In this document: piece by piece, positions 43,435 to 53,028 of the stretch
Layout of the letters: every line of letters begins with the position of its first letter
Numbering within the stretch: position 1 is the stretch's first letter
NCBI RefSeq assembly: GCF_040026395.1
Contig: NZ_CP157278.1
Coordinates: 3,596,001-3,660,000, forward strand
Source: Pedobacter lusitanus
Lineage (GTDB): Bacteria > Bacteroidota > Bacteroidia > Sphingobacteriales > Sphingobacteriaceae
Length of the DNA: 64,000 nt
Reading direction: 5' to 3'
Notes under the pieces: generated by a model
Told to the model about the DNA's origin: nothing
The model's input: the letters and a program-made list of their open reading frames with translations, nothing else
Databases searched by the model: none
Translations under genes and position numbers: made by a program

Positions 43435-43504
43435 AGAATATGGAGGCAAAATACAAAATAGCATTCAAAAAGATATCAATAGAACGGTAAGCGCTTAAAA
43501 AATA

Positions 43505-43512
43505 TATCTTTG
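43505..43512 (+). promoter_or_regulatory. -7 promoter element (TATCTTTG) of gltX
   Basis: TATCTTTG lies 11 nt before the ATG at 43524 and covers an upstream in-frame GTG at 43512, which settles the gltX start. The -33 half is not clear. Confidence 0.6.
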
Positions 43513-43523
43513 TGAATCATAAT

Positions 43524-45032
43524 ATGGAAAAGAAAGTTAGAGTAAGATTTGCGCCCAGTCCGACAGGGGGCCTTCATTTAGGTGGTGTACGCACGGCCTT
43601 ATTTAATTATTTATTTGCCAAAAAACACAATGGTACTTTTGTGTTACGTGTTGAAGATACAGATCAGACCCGTTTTGTAGCTGGTGCGGAGGAATATATT
43701 GTTTCCTGTCTGGCCTGGTGTGGTATTCATCCTGATGAAAGTCCGCAAACAGGAGGGAAATTTGCACCTTACCGCCAGAGTGAGCGCAAACCAACTTATA
43801 AGCAATATGCTGAACAGCTGATTGCAGATGGATTTGCCTATTATGCTTTTGATACTCCTGAAGAATTAGATGCCAAACGTAAAGAAATCCCTAATTTTCT
43901 GTATGGTCTGGCTTCGAGAATGAGCATGAGAAACTCATTAACGCTTTCTGCAGAAGAGGTTGATCTACTTTTGAAAAATAACACACCGCATGTTGTCCGC
44001 ATAAAAATGCCGGCAGATGATCAGGTGTCTTTTGTAGATATGATTCGCGGACTGGTTAGTTTTGATACTAATCTTGTAGATGATAAAGTGCTTTTAAAGG
44101 CTGATGGGATGCCAACGTATCACCTGGCCGTAGTGGCAGATGACAGAGCGATGGAAATCAGTCATATTTTTAGAGGTGAAGAGTGGCTGCCATCGGCACC
44201 AGTTCATATTTTATTATGGAAATATCTGGGCTGGGAAGAGGAAATGCCAAATTGGGCACATTTGCCATTAATCTTAAAACCAGATGGAAACGGTAAATTA
44301 AGTAAACGTGACGGAGACCGTTTAGGTTTCCCTGTTTATGCGCAGAACTGGACAGACCCCAAAACAGGTGATCTGACCAAAGGTTTTCGCGAATTGGGTT
44401 TCATGCCTGAAGCTTTTGTGAATCTTCTTGCTATGCTTGGATGGAATGATGGTACCGATCAGGAGCTTTTCACGATGACTGAGCTGATTGAGAAGTTCTC
44501 TGTGGAAAGAATCAGTAAAGCCGGTGCAAAATTTGATTTTGAGAAAGCTAAGTGGTATAATCATGAATGGATTAAGCTTACAGAAGCTGTTGATTTACTG
44601 GATATAGTTAAACAGGAGTTTGCTGCTAAAGAAATTACGCTGGCAGATGATCAGTTTACCTTAAAGGTGATCAGCCTGATTAAAGACAGATGTAATTTAC
44701 TGACTGATTTTGTGGCTCAGAGTGAATATTTCTTTAAAGCTCCTGCTGAATATGATCTTCCTGCAGTACAAAGTAAATGGAGTGCAGAAAAAGCTGCATT
44801 TTTTAATGCTTATGTACCAATGCCTGAAAACGGATTGTCGGCTCTGGAACTGGAAGATAAGTTTAAGGCCTTAGCAGCGGAACATAATTTGAAACCAGGA
44901 GAGTTAATGCTGCCATTCAGGATTATGCTGGTTGGTGGAAAGTTTGGTCCGGGTGTTTTTGATATTGCAGTAACTTTAGGTGCTGAGGAAACAAAAAAAC
45001 GCATCCTGGCAGCCCTGGCTGCTTTTGGATAG
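43524..45032 (+). CDS. gltX: Glutamyl-tRNA synthetase
   Basis: The 502-aa class I synthetase has the HIGH-type motif PSPTGGLHLGGV near the N-terminus, the tRNA-acceptor domain with VEDTDQTRF, and the KMSKS-type loop KLSKRDGDR, followed by the helical anticodon-binding domain. It charges tRNA-Glu in the cytoplasm. A separate glnS at 55764-57425 implies tRNA-Gln need not be charged through GltX misacylation. Divergent from the histidine kinase. Confidence 0.95.
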   Translation: MEKKVRVRFAPSPTGGLHLGGVRTALFNYLFAKKHNGTFVLRVEDTDQTRFVAGAEEYIVSCLAWCGIHPDESPQTGGKFAPYRQSERKPTYKQYAEQLIADGFAYYAFDTPEELDAKRKEIPNFLYGLASRMSMRNSLTLSAEEVDLLLKNNTPHVVRIKMPADDQVSFVDMIRGLVSFDTNLVDDKVLLKADGMPTYHLAVVADDRAMEISHIFRGEEWLPSAPVHILLWKYLGWEEEMPNWAHLPLILKPDGNGKLSKRDGDRLGFPVYAQNWTDPKTGDLTKGFRELGFMPEAFVNLLAMLGWNDGTDQELFTMTELIEKFSVERISKAGAKFDFEKAKWYNHEWIKLTEAVDLLDIVKQEFAAKEITLADDQFTLKVISLIKDRCNLLTDFVAQSEYFFKAPAEYDLPAVQSKWSAEKAAFFNAYVPMPENGLSALELEDKFKALAAEHNLKPGELMLPFRIMLVGGKFGPGVFDIAVTLGAEETKKRILAALAAFG

Positions 45033-45133
45033 GAGCACAGACTTAAATTTAAATAGATACGCTGAGAGAATTTATTTAAATTAAGCACAATAATTGAACT
45101 AAATATTTGTTATAACAGATTAACGAAAAAAAT

Positions 45134-45976
45134 ATGAAGTGGTTCGGTAAGGGTAGTGATAACGTAGAAGACGCAAGAGGTTCCTCTGGAGGAAAAACGA
45201 TGTTAGGTGGCGGTATAGGCCTGATTGTAGTCATTGTGGGCTTGTTTTTTGGCACTGACCTTACCGGATTGGTTTCCCAGTTACCTTTGGGTGAAACCGG
45301 TCAGGTTGAGGTTAAAAAGGGATTAAATACTGACCCTGATCTGCAATTTGTAAGTGGTGTACTGAAGTCTACTGAGGAGGTCTGGGATGAAGAGTTTAGT
45401 AAAATGGGTAGAACCTATGAGCACCCTAAACTGCAGGTTTTTAGAGGTAGTACAGAGTCTGCCTGTGGTTTTGCGGAAGCTGCCGTTGGGCCTTTTTATT
45501 GTCCGGGAGATCACAAAGTTTATATAGATCTGAGTTTTTATACAGACTTGAAAGATCGGTTTGGAGCTGCAGGAGATTTTGCTCAGGCATATGTTGTTGC
45601 TCATGAGATAGGACACCATGTGCAAAATCTGCTGGGTATATCTGAAAAGTTAGAGCGTGCACGTGGATCTTTATCAAAAACTGAATACAATAAACTTTCT
45701 GTAAAGCTTGAATTACAGGCTGATTTTTTTGCCGGATTATGGGCTAATCATGCGCAAAAACTAAAAGATTTTGAATTGGATCCGGGGGATTTGGAAGAAG
45801 CACTGACAGCTGCAAATGCTATCGGTGATGATAAATTGCAAAAACAATCCGGCGGACAAATTGTTCCTGATGCTTTTACCCATGGGACTTCTGCCCAAAG
45901 AGTGTACTGGTTCAAAAAAGGGTTTGATACCGGAGATATTAACCAGGGCGATACTTTTAATAGCAACCAGCTCTAG
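45134..45976 (+). CDS. YpfJ/KPN_02809 family neutral zinc metallopeptidase
   Basis: The 280-aa protein has a Gly-rich N-terminus, one membrane helix (about residues 24-42) and a periplasmic-side catalytic domain with VAHEIGHHVQNLLGI (HExxH). Further conserved blocks are ACGFAEAAVGPFYCPGD (two Cys) and ELQADFFAGLWA (third ligand region). This is the putative neutral zinc metallopeptidase family, with no well-defined substrate. A single gene with no clear terminator after it. Confidence 0.9.
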   Translation: MKWFGKGSDNVEDARGSSGGKTMLGGGIGLIVVIVGLFFGTDLTGLVSQLPLGETGQVEVKKGLNTDPDLQFVSGVLKSTEEVWDEEFSKMGRTYEHPKLQVFRGSTESACGFAEAAVGPFYCPGDHKVYIDLSFYTDLKDRFGAAGDFAQAYVVAHEIGHHVQNLLGISEKLERARGSLSKTEYNKLSVKLELQADFFAGLWANHAQKLKDFELDPGDLEEALTAANAIGDDKLQKQSGGQIVPDAFTHGTSAQRVYWFKKGFDTGDINQGDTFNSNQL

Positions 45977-46114
45977 GATTTCCGTGTAGTCGGCCACATT
46001 TTTATTACGGATATAATTTAAACAAAAAAAAATCTCTATTTTACGAAAATTAGCAGAAGCTGTCAGCTTTAACTGTTGATAGCGAAATAGTTGAAGTATT
46101 ATTTATTCATCATA

Positions 46115-47239
46115 ATGATCCTAATTGTAGACGATACGCCAGAGAACTTAACTTCTCTAAAAAAGGTTCTCGAAAGACACAACTTTGAAGTCGATACTGC
46201 TTCTTCGGGTGAAGAGGCTCTGAAAAAGGTACTTAAAACAGCTTATGTATTAATTATATTAGATGTTCAGATGCCTGGGATGGATGGTTTCGAGGTTGCG
46301 GAAGCTATTGCAGGATACAGTAAGGCCAGAGAAACGGCAATCATATTTTTATCAGCTGCAAATACTGAATTAAGTTTTATTACTAAAGGCTATTCTTCAG
46401 GAGGACTTGATTATATTACCAAGCCGGTAGATATCAATATTTTACTGCTTAAGGTGAAGACTTTTTATCGGATATACGAGCAAAGCAGAAAATTAATAGA
46501 AGTTCAGAAAACACTGCTCGAAGAAATCGAATTCCGCAAAAGAGCGGAAAGGAAAAAGGATGAATTTATCAGCATTGCCAGTCATGAGCTGAAAACCCCG
46601 CTAACCAGTGTTAAGGGATATGTGCAGCTATTGGAAAGAAGTGTAGATAAAGGCGATATTCCAACAGTAAAAAAACACTTGAAAAAAGCACAGCTGCAGC
46701 TAGATAAATTGAACAACCTGATTGCAGATCTGCTTGATATCTCTAAAATCGAGAGTGGTAAACTTAAATTTAACAAGAAATACTTCAATTTGAATACCCT
46801 TCTGGATGGTATTGTAGAAGTGATTCACCAATCCAATCCGGAATTCACAATAACAAAAACCGGTCATGTTCCTGTAGATATTTTTGCAGATGAAATGCGC
46901 ATAGAACAGGTTATTGTTAACTTTCTGACCAACGCGATTAAATATGCGCCCGGAACAACAGAGGTTCATATTAAGGTAACAGTTGAGAATGAACGCGTGA
47001 CCGTTGCTGTGAGGGATTTTGGTATTGGTATCCAGCCTGAACAGCAGAAAAACGTCTTTGATAAATTTTACCGGGTAGAAGAAACCTCTATACATTTCCA
47101 GGGATTGGGCATTGGCTTATATATCTCTGCTGAGATTATTGAAAGACATGGTGGTACTGTAGGAGTAAACAGTACTTTAGGAGAAGGGTCTGAGTTTTAT
47201 TTCAATATCCCTTTAATTTCAACAACTGAAACAGCTTAA
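46115..47239 (+). CDS. Response regulator-histidine kinase fusion (REC-HisKA-HATPase)
   Basis: The 374-aa soluble protein has an N-terminal receiver (D6-D7, phosphoacceptor D50, K103), a short coiled coil (residues 115-150), the H-box ISIASHELKTPLTSVKGY (His157) and an HATPase domain with NFLTNAIKYAP, DFGIGI and GLGIGLYI. Input comes from phosphorylation of the receiver instead of a membrane sensor. The frame extends to a TTG at 46091, but the ATG at 46115 starts the receiver directly. It is the first of six adjacent rightward signalling genes and is 15 nt from the next. Confidence 0.88.
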   Translation: MILIVDDTPENLTSLKKVLERHNFEVDTASSGEEALKKVLKTAYVLIILDVQMPGMDGFEVAEAIAGYSKARETAIIFLSAANTELSFITKGYSSGGLDYITKPVDINILLLKVKTFYRIYEQSRKLIEVQKTLLEEIEFRKRAERKKDEFISIASHELKTPLTSVKGYVQLLERSVDKGDIPTVKKHLKKAQLQLDKLNNLIADLLDISKIESGKLKFNKKYFNLNTLLDGIVEVIHQSNPEFTITKTGHVPVDIFADEMRIEQVIVNFLTNAIKYAPGTTEVHIKVTVENERVTVAVRDFGIGIQPEQQKNVFDKFYRVEETSIHFQGLGIGLYISAEIIERHGGTVGVNSTLGEGSEFYFNIPLISTTETA

Positions 47240-47254
47240 AAATATTTCCTTCTT

Positions 47255-50200
47255 ATGATCAAGAAAACATTAAAAAATAACCTTCGTTTTGGACTGGGGT
47301 TGTCTTTATTATTGCTTTTTATCAGTTCGGTTGCTTCTTATGTCAGCATCAGCAACCTGATCAAGAACTCGAAACTGGTTTCTCAGAGTAATTCTATTAT
47401 CTCCCATACAGAAGGTGTTTTATCTGCTTTAAAAGATGCGGAGACCGGACAGAGAGGCTTTCTTTTAACCGGAGACGAGGCTTTTCTCGAGCCTTATAAT
47501 GGGGCTAAGGGTGAAGCAATTGTACTGCTGGATACTTTACAGCAGCAAACGGTAGACAATGCTTCACAACAGGTTAATATCAAAAAATTAAGAGAAATCA
47601 TTGAGGGGCGTTTAGGCATTCTGGAGAAGTCCATAGCCATTAAAAGGAAAGGAGGGACGATCAGCATTGGTGATCTGCTGGCGGGTAAGGGCTATATGGA
47701 CAACGCCAGAAGGGTAATTAAAACTATGCAGGTTGAGGAGCAAAGATTGTTACTTATGCGCACAGCAAATCAGAATAAGCTGGCGGGTTTTACTCCGGTT
47801 TTAATTCTGCTGGCCGCGCTGCTCGCTATTTTAATTACGATATTCTTTTACCGCAGGGTATCTTCTGATTTTGAAGCAAGAGTTAAGCTGCAGGATGCAC
47901 TGGAAGTGACCAACAGGGAAGTTGACCGCCGGATCCGGGTTATTCAGGATGTGGCTGCCAGAATTTCTACAGGGGATTATGAAATCAGACTTGATGAAAT
48001 ATCAGAGGATGGTTTAGGACGTCTGGCCGTATCGCTGAACGCTATGGCCGAATCTTTAAAATATTCTTTCACCCTGCTTGCGGATAAGGAGTGGCTGCAA
48101 TCTGGTATTGCCAGTCTGAATGATAAAATGGTTGGAGAGAAAAATATAGAGACTCTGGCCAATGATATTCTGGAAAATATAATTCAGCATACCAGTGCGC
48201 ATGTTGCCGCGTTTTATCTTTTAGAAGAAGATCGCCTGCTTCATCTGACAGGTAGTTATGCATTACTGCAAGATCAGTGGAAAAAAACACTGAAACAGGG
48301 GGAAGGGCTGGTCGGACAGGCGCTGAAGTCGGGGAAACAGATTCTACTGAATGATATTCCGGATGGAGAGCTGACCATTAGTTATGCAGCTGGAAATACC
48401 AGGCCAAAAAATATTGTCGCCGTACCTATTCTCAGGAATAATGCTATAGTCGGTGTCATGGAATTTGGTTCATTGAACACCTTTAGCCAGCTGCAGTTAG
48501 ACTTTTTCAATAATATATCGGAAAATATTGGAGTAGCTGTTCATGTGGCTCAAAACAGGAAAAGATTACAGGATTTTCTGGAAGAAACACAGGCGCAGGC
48601 AGAAGAACTACAGGCACAACATAGTGAACTTGAAGGTTTGAATGCTGAACTGGAAGCCCAGACTCAAAAAATACAGACATCAGAAGAGGAACTCAGGGTA
48701 CAGCAGGAAGAGCTGTTGCAAAGTAACCAGGAACTGGAAGAAAGAACTACATTGCTTGAAGAGAAGAATCAGATGATCTATGAACACAATCTGGAGATTC
48801 AGCGAAAATCGGAACAATTGGAGCAAAGCACAAAATATAAATCGGAGTTTCTGGCAAATATGTCTCATGAGCTGAGGACGCCATTAAATTCTATTTTATT
48901 GTTGTCTAAATTAATGTCTGATAATGAAGAACTGGATCCGGAATATATAGAATATGCGGAGGTGATTCAAAGTTCAGGACAGGGATTGTTAGGACTGATA
49001 GATGAGATCCTGGATCTGTCAAAAATTGAAGCAGGTAAGATGAAGCTTGAGCTTGCAGATATCAGTTTGAGTGAAGTCTCGTCAGATATGCGTTCATTGT
49101 TTAATCCAATAGCAAAAAATAAACAGCTGGAGTTTAAAATTGTACTGGATGAGAATGCTTCATTGCTTCATACTGATAAGATGCGTCTGGAACAGATTCT
49201 GAAAAATTTACTGTCTAATGCAATTAAATTTACGGCTAAAGGAAGTGTTGTCTTAAATATCTCGGAAGATAAGGCAGGTAATACTATGATATTTAAAGTT
49301 ACAGATACAGGAATTGGTATTCCTTTGTCTAAACAGGCCCTTGTCTTTGAAGCTTTTCAGCAGGCAGATGGTTCTACCAGAAGAAAATTTGGTGGAACAG
49401 GCTTAGGGCTTTCTATTAGTCGTGAACTGGCTAAGTTACTGGGTGGTGAAATAGAGCTGACCAGCGCAGAAAATATGGGCAGTACATTCATTCTTACTTT
49501 ACCAATTGACGGTATTGCTGCCGAACTGGAAGAGGAAATTCATGCTATTCATGATTATACAGATAGCCCGGTTATACAACCAGAAGAGGTTGTCTCATTT
49601 GCATTGCCGGAACGTTTTACTGTAGACCATATCCCGCAGGAAATTGAAGATGACAGGGCAAATATTGTCAAAGGAGACAAAATTATTCTGATTATTGAGG
49701 ATGATACTTCTTTCGCTAAGGCGCTGCTGAATTTTACCCGCAAGCGTAATTATAAAGGAATAGTGGCCGTAAGAGGAGATATTGGAATTGAGCTGGCTAA
49801 TCACTATAAACCTTTAGCGATACTGCTGGATATTCAGCTGCCGGTAAAAGATGGATGGCAGGTTATGGAAGAATTGAAAGCAAATCCGGTAACCAGACCT
49901 ATTCCAGTGCATATTATGTCTTCGCTTGAGGTTAAAAAAGAGAGTTTATTAAAGGGAGCTGTCGACTTTATCAATAAACCGGTTGCGCTGGAACATATGC
50001 AACAGATCTTTCAGAAACTGGAGCATGCTTTAAGTCGTCATCCCAAAAAAGTATTGATTGTCGAAGAAAATCAGCAACATGCAAAAGCACTGAGTTATTT
50101 CTTAAGTAACCATGAAATACAGACTGAGGTTGTCAATAATGTCTCTGAAAGTGTTGATGCTCTTCATCGTAAAGAAGTGGATTGTGTGATTCTGGATATG

Positions 50201-50857
50201 GGTATCCCGGATAAGAATGCATACCTGACTCTGGAAACGATTAAAAAGAGCCAGGGGCTTGAAAATCTTCCAATTATTATTTTTACAGGTAAAAACCTGT
50301 CACAGGGTGAAGAACGCAGGATTAAGCAATATGCAGATTCCATCGTTGTAAAAACAGCACATTCTTATCAGCGCATTCTGGATGAAGCAGGCCTGTTCCT
50401 TCATTTGGTGGAAGAAAAATCTGTTGAAAGTAAAAAGAAAACGACAACAGAAAGTCTGGGGGGGCTATATGAAGTGTTGCACAACAAAACGGTTTTGATT
50501 GCTGATGATGATGTTAGAAATATCTTTTCTTTAACTAAAGCTCTGGAGCAGCACAAGATGAAAGTCCTGGCCGCTACAGATGGCAGAGAAGCGTTGCAAT
50601 TGCTTAAAGACAATCCATCGGTAGATATAGTCCTGATGGATATGATGATGCCGGAGATGGACGGATATGAAAGTACCATGGAAATTAGAAAAATAAATGC
50701 ATTCAAACATTTGCCTGTTCTGGCTGTTACTGCGAAGGCAATGATGGGAGATAGGGAAAAATGCATCGCTGCGGGAGCATCGGATTATATCTCCAAACCA
50801 GTTGATGTGGATCAGCTGATTTCTTTATTGCGTGTATGGCTTTATGATAAAATTTAA
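47255..50857 (+). CDS. Hybrid sensor histidine kinase with CHASE3, HAMP, GAF and three receiver domains
   Basis: The 1200-aa protein has, in order, TM1 (about 12-32), a CHASE3-type sensor with DAETGQRGFLLTGDEAFLEPY, TM2 (about 183-203), HAMP, a GAF domain (about 295-430) and a long Gln/Glu-rich coiled coil (about 440-530). The kinase core follows with His538 (ANMSHELRTPLNS) and GGTGLGLSIS, then three receivers with phosphoacceptors D859, D981 and D1129. The second receiver has EE instead of the usual acidic DD pair and may be degenerate. The third resembles the free receiver encoded next. It has the layout of a phosphorelay hub. Its neighbours suggest it communicates with CheR/CheB-type enzymes. 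Confidence 0.9.
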   Translation: MIKKTLKNNLRFGLGLSLLLLFISSVASYVSISNLIKNSKLVSQSNSIISHTEGVLSALKDAETGQRGFLLTGDEAFLEPYNGAKGEAIVLLDTLQQQTVDNASQQVNIKKLREIIEGRLGILEKSIAIKRKGGTISIGDLLAGKGYMDNARRVIKTMQVEEQRLLLMRTANQNKLAGFTPVLILLAALLAILITIFFYRRVSSDFEARVKLQDALEVTNREVDRRIRVIQDVAARISTGDYEIRLDEISEDGLGRLAVSLNAMAESLKYSFTLLADKEWLQSGIASLNDKMVGEKNIETLANDILENIIQHTSAHVAAFYLLEEDRLLHLTGSYALLQDQWKKTLKQGEGLVGQALKSGKQILLNDIPDGELTISYAAGNTRPKNIVAVPILRNNAIVGVMEFGSLNTFSQLQLDFFNNISENIGVAVHVAQNRKRLQDFLEETQAQAEELQAQHSELEGLNAELEAQTQKIQTSEEELRVQQEELLQSNQELEERTTLLEEKNQMIYEHNLEIQRKSEQLEQSTKYKSEFLANMSHELRTPLNSILLLSKLMSDNEELDPEYIEYAEVIQSSGQGLLGLIDEILDLSKIEAGKMKLELADISLSEVSSDMRSLFNPIAKNKQLEFKIVLDENASLLHTDKMRLEQILKNLLSNAIKFTAKGSVVLNISEDKAGNTMIFKVTDTGIGIPLSKQALVFEAFQQADGSTRRKFGGTGLGLSISRELAKLLGGEIELTSAENMGSTFILTLPIDGIAAELEEEIHAIHDYTDSPVIQPEEVVSFALPERFTVDHIPQEIEDDRANIVKGDKIILIIEDDTSFAKALLNFTRKRNYKGIVAVRGDIGIELANHYKPLAILLDIQLPVKDGWQVMEELKANPVTRPIPVHIMSSLEVKKESLLKGAVDFINKPVALEHMQQIFQKLEHALSRHPKKVLIVEENQQHAKALSYFLSNHEIQTEVVNNVSESVDALHRKEVDCVILDMGIPDKNAYLTLETIKKSQGLENLPIIIFTGKNLSQGEERRIKQYADSIVVKTAHSYQRILDEAGLFLHLVEEKSVESKKKTTTESLGGLYEVLHNKTVLIADDDVRNIFSLTKALEQHKMKVLAATDGREALQLLKDNPSVDIVLMDMMMPEMDGYESTMEIRKINAFKHLPVLAVTAKAMMGDREKCIAAGASDYISKPVDVDQLISLLRVWLYDKI

Positions 50858-50879
50858 AAAAACCACCATGTTTTAAGGT

Positions 50880-51251
50880 ATGGAAAAGAAGAGAAAAATA
50901 TTAATTATAGATGACGATAACAGGAATATTTTTGCCTTAAAAGCGGTCTTGAAATCCAAGGGATATCAGTGCCTTTCGGCAATTGGTGGAGAAGAGGGAT
51001 TACAATTGCTGGAAGAGCAAAATGATATTGCTGTAGTACTAATGGATATGATGATGCCTGGAATGGATGGTTATGAAGCCATGTCTATTATGAGTAAGGA
51101 TCCGGATTTAAAAGATATTCCGGTAATTGCAGTTACAGCACAGGCAATGCTTGGAGACAGAGAGCGTTGTTTGAATGCGGGCGCTGTCGGATATGTATCA
51201 AAACCAATTAATATAGATAGTTTAACGACTTTATTGGCTAAATATATTTAG
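50880..51251 (+). CDS. Single-domain response regulator (REC)
   Basis: The 123-aa receiver domain alone has the acidic cluster D11-D12, phosphoacceptor D56 (LMDMMMPGMDG), a conserved Thr (VTAQAM) and K108. It has no output domain, so it probably acts by binding or as a phosphorelay carrier. It is closely similar by eye to the third receiver of the preceding hybrid kinase. Its stop codon abuts the CheR start with no gap. Confidence 0.9.
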   Translation: MEKKRKILIIDDDNRNIFALKAVLKSKGYQCLSAIGGEEGLQLLEEQNDIAVVLMDMMMPGMDGYEAMSIMSKDPDLKDIPVIAVTAQAMLGDRERCLNAGAVGYVSKPINIDSLTTLLAKYI

Positions 51252-52079
51252 ATGAATCAGGAATTGTCTGTGATTACCGACGAGCAGGTTGAAATTTTAC
51301 TGGGAGACCTGCTGGAGCAGTATGGGTATGATTTTACGGGTTATTCCAAAGCTTCTATCAAAAGAAGAATACTCAGATTATATTCGCTGGATAAACAGGT
51401 AAGTTTCGCTGAATTCCGGTACAGAATAAATAACGATACTGTTTACTTCAAAAGATTTGTAGAGCAGATTACAGTGAATGTAACAGAGATGTTCCGGGAT
51501 CCCGGGTTTTTTAAGACATTGAGAGATGTCGTATTTCCAAACCTTGGGACTTATCCTTTTATCAGGATATGGCTGGCAGGCTGTTCAACTGGTGAAGAAG
51601 CTTATTCTATTTCTATAATTCTCAAAGAGCTGAATCTATTGCACAAATCCCTGATTTATGCTACGGATTTAAATCCGGTTGTGCTGGAGAAAGCAGCACA
51701 GAGTATGTTTGCGTTAAGTCAGATGAAACAGTACTCTGAAAATTATATATTGTCGGGAGGGACGAAAGATTTTTCAAGCTATTATACTGCAAACTACTCA
51801 TTGGCTAAATTCAATGACGAACTAAAAAGTAAGATTATTTTTTCTACCCATAACCTGGTATCTGATCATTCTTTCAATGAATTTCAGTTGATTTTATGTC
51901 GTAATGTATTGATTTATTTTGACAGGGATTTACAGCATAAAGTTTTAAATCTGTTCGATGAAAGTCTGGAGGGGTTGGGGTACCTCGCTTTAGGAAGTAA
52001 AGAAACAATTGATTTCTCTCCGATCTCGAAAAATTTTAAGCGGATTCCCGCAGAAAAAATCTGGAGGAAAGTAAGCTGA
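51252..52079 (+). CDS. cheR: CheR-type protein-glutamate methyltransferase
   Basis: The 275-aa protein has the CheR N-terminal helical domain (YGYDFTGYSKASIKRRILRLY) and the SAM-binding domain with WLAGCSTGEEAYSISIIL, YATDLNP and LILCRNVLIYFD. CheR methylates glutamates in chemoreceptors, but no receptor gene lies in the window, so the target is unknown. It ends on the base where CheB begins. The symbol is by family only. Confidence 0.9.
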   Translation: MNQELSVITDEQVEILLGDLLEQYGYDFTGYSKASIKRRILRLYSLDKQVSFAEFRYRINNDTVYFKRFVEQITVNVTEMFRDPGFFKTLRDVVFPNLGTYPFIRIWLAGCSTGEEAYSISIILKELNLLHKSLIYATDLNPVVLEKAAQSMFALSQMKQYSENYILSGGTKDFSSYYTANYSLAKFNDELKSKIIFSTHNLVSDHSFNEFQLILCRNVLIYFDRDLQHKVLNLFDESLEGLGYLALGSKETIDFSPISKNFKRIPAEKIWRKVS

Positions 52080-52642
52080 TGGAAAAATGTGAAGCATTAA
52101 TCATTGGAGGCTCTGCCGGAAGTCTGGATGTACTGTTGAAAGTACTCCCTGCGCTCGATAGTACGCTTAGTTTTCCTATTATTATTGTAGTTCACAGAAA
52201 ATATGGAGCTGATTCCCTGCTTCCTGAATTACTTTCAGGAAGAACCAGTCTGATCGTTAAAGAAATAGACGAAAAAGAACCTATACTGGCTGGAACAGTC
52301 TATGTTGCTCCATCAGATTATCATACACTGATTGAAAAAGACAAGAGTTTTTCTCTCGATTATTCGGAGAAGATAAATTATTCCAGGCCGGCAATTGATG
52401 TTACTTTTCAAACTGCAGCTGAGGTTTACAAAACTAAATTAGTTTGCCTTTTACTATCCGGATCCAATTCTGACGGTGTAAACGGGCTGATTAGTGCGAA
52501 AGCATGGGGAGGAATTACAGCCATCCAGGATCCTGCAACGGCACAAGTTTCCTATATGCCACAGCAAGCTTCCATACATGCTAAAATAGATTACATTTTA
52601 CGCATTGAAGATATGGCAGAATTTATAAATTTGTTGTCTTAA
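52079..52642 (+). CDS. cheB: CheB-type methylesterase domain protein without receiver
   Basis: The 187-aa protein is only the catalytic CheB domain, with Ser12 in IIGGSAGSLDV, His39 in IIVVHRKYG and Asp132 in LLLSGSNSDGVNG as the expected triad. It lacks the N-terminal receiver of classical CheB. Regulation might come from one of the free receivers encoded on either side. It begins with a TGATG overlap with cheR, so the two opposing activities are translationally linked. The symbol is by family only. Confidence 0.9.
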   Translation: MEKCEALIIGGSAGSLDVLLKVLPALDSTLSFPIIIVVHRKYGADSLLPELLSGRTSLIVKEIDEKEPILAGTVYVAPSDYHTLIEKDKSFSLDYSEKINYSRPAIDVTFQTAAEVYKTKLVCLLLSGSNSDGVNGLISAKAWGGITAIQDPATAQVSYMPQQASIHAKIDYILRIEDMAEFINLLS

Positions 52643-52656
52643 TCCAAAATTTTATA

Positions 52657-53025
52657 ATGGCTGAACAAAAAAAAGTGTTCATTTTTGATGATAATACCGA
52701 CATCCTTGAACTATGTACCTTTATTCTGGAAGATGCGGGCTACGAAATCAAGACCTCTTCTACTTCGAATAATATTATAGAGCAGGTTATGGCTTACATA
52801 CCAGACATTATTTTTATGGATAACTGGTTACCTGATGTAGGTGGTATTGATGCCACCAGAGCGCTTAAAAACGATGAAAAACTTAAGAATATACCTGTAA
52901 TCTATTTCTCTGCCAATAATGATGTAATGTCACTGGCAGATCAGGCTGGTGCAGATGGTTATTTGTCGAAGCCATTCGATATTCAGGAGCTGGAAAATAT
53001 CATTTTGAAACATCTTCCTGCATAA
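52657..53025 (+). CDS. Single-domain response regulator (REC)
   Basis: The 122-aa receiver has D11-D12, phosphoacceptor D55 (IFMDNWLPDVGG) and a late Lys in YLSKPFDIQEL. It has no output domain. It closes the six-gene signalling run, 14 nt after cheB and directly before a terminator. Confidence 0.88.
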   Translation: MAEQKKVFIFDDNTDILELCTFILEDAGYEIKTSSTSNNIIEQVMAYIPDIIFMDNWLPDVGGIDATRALKNDEKLKNIPVIYFSANNDVMSLADQAGADGYLSKPFDIQELENIILKHLPA

Positions 53026-53028
53026 AAA

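Noticed and set aside
45050..45095. AT-rich inverted repeat after gltX as a terminator
   Set aside because: The arms do not match without gaps and lack a GC-rich stem, so termination cannot be supported.
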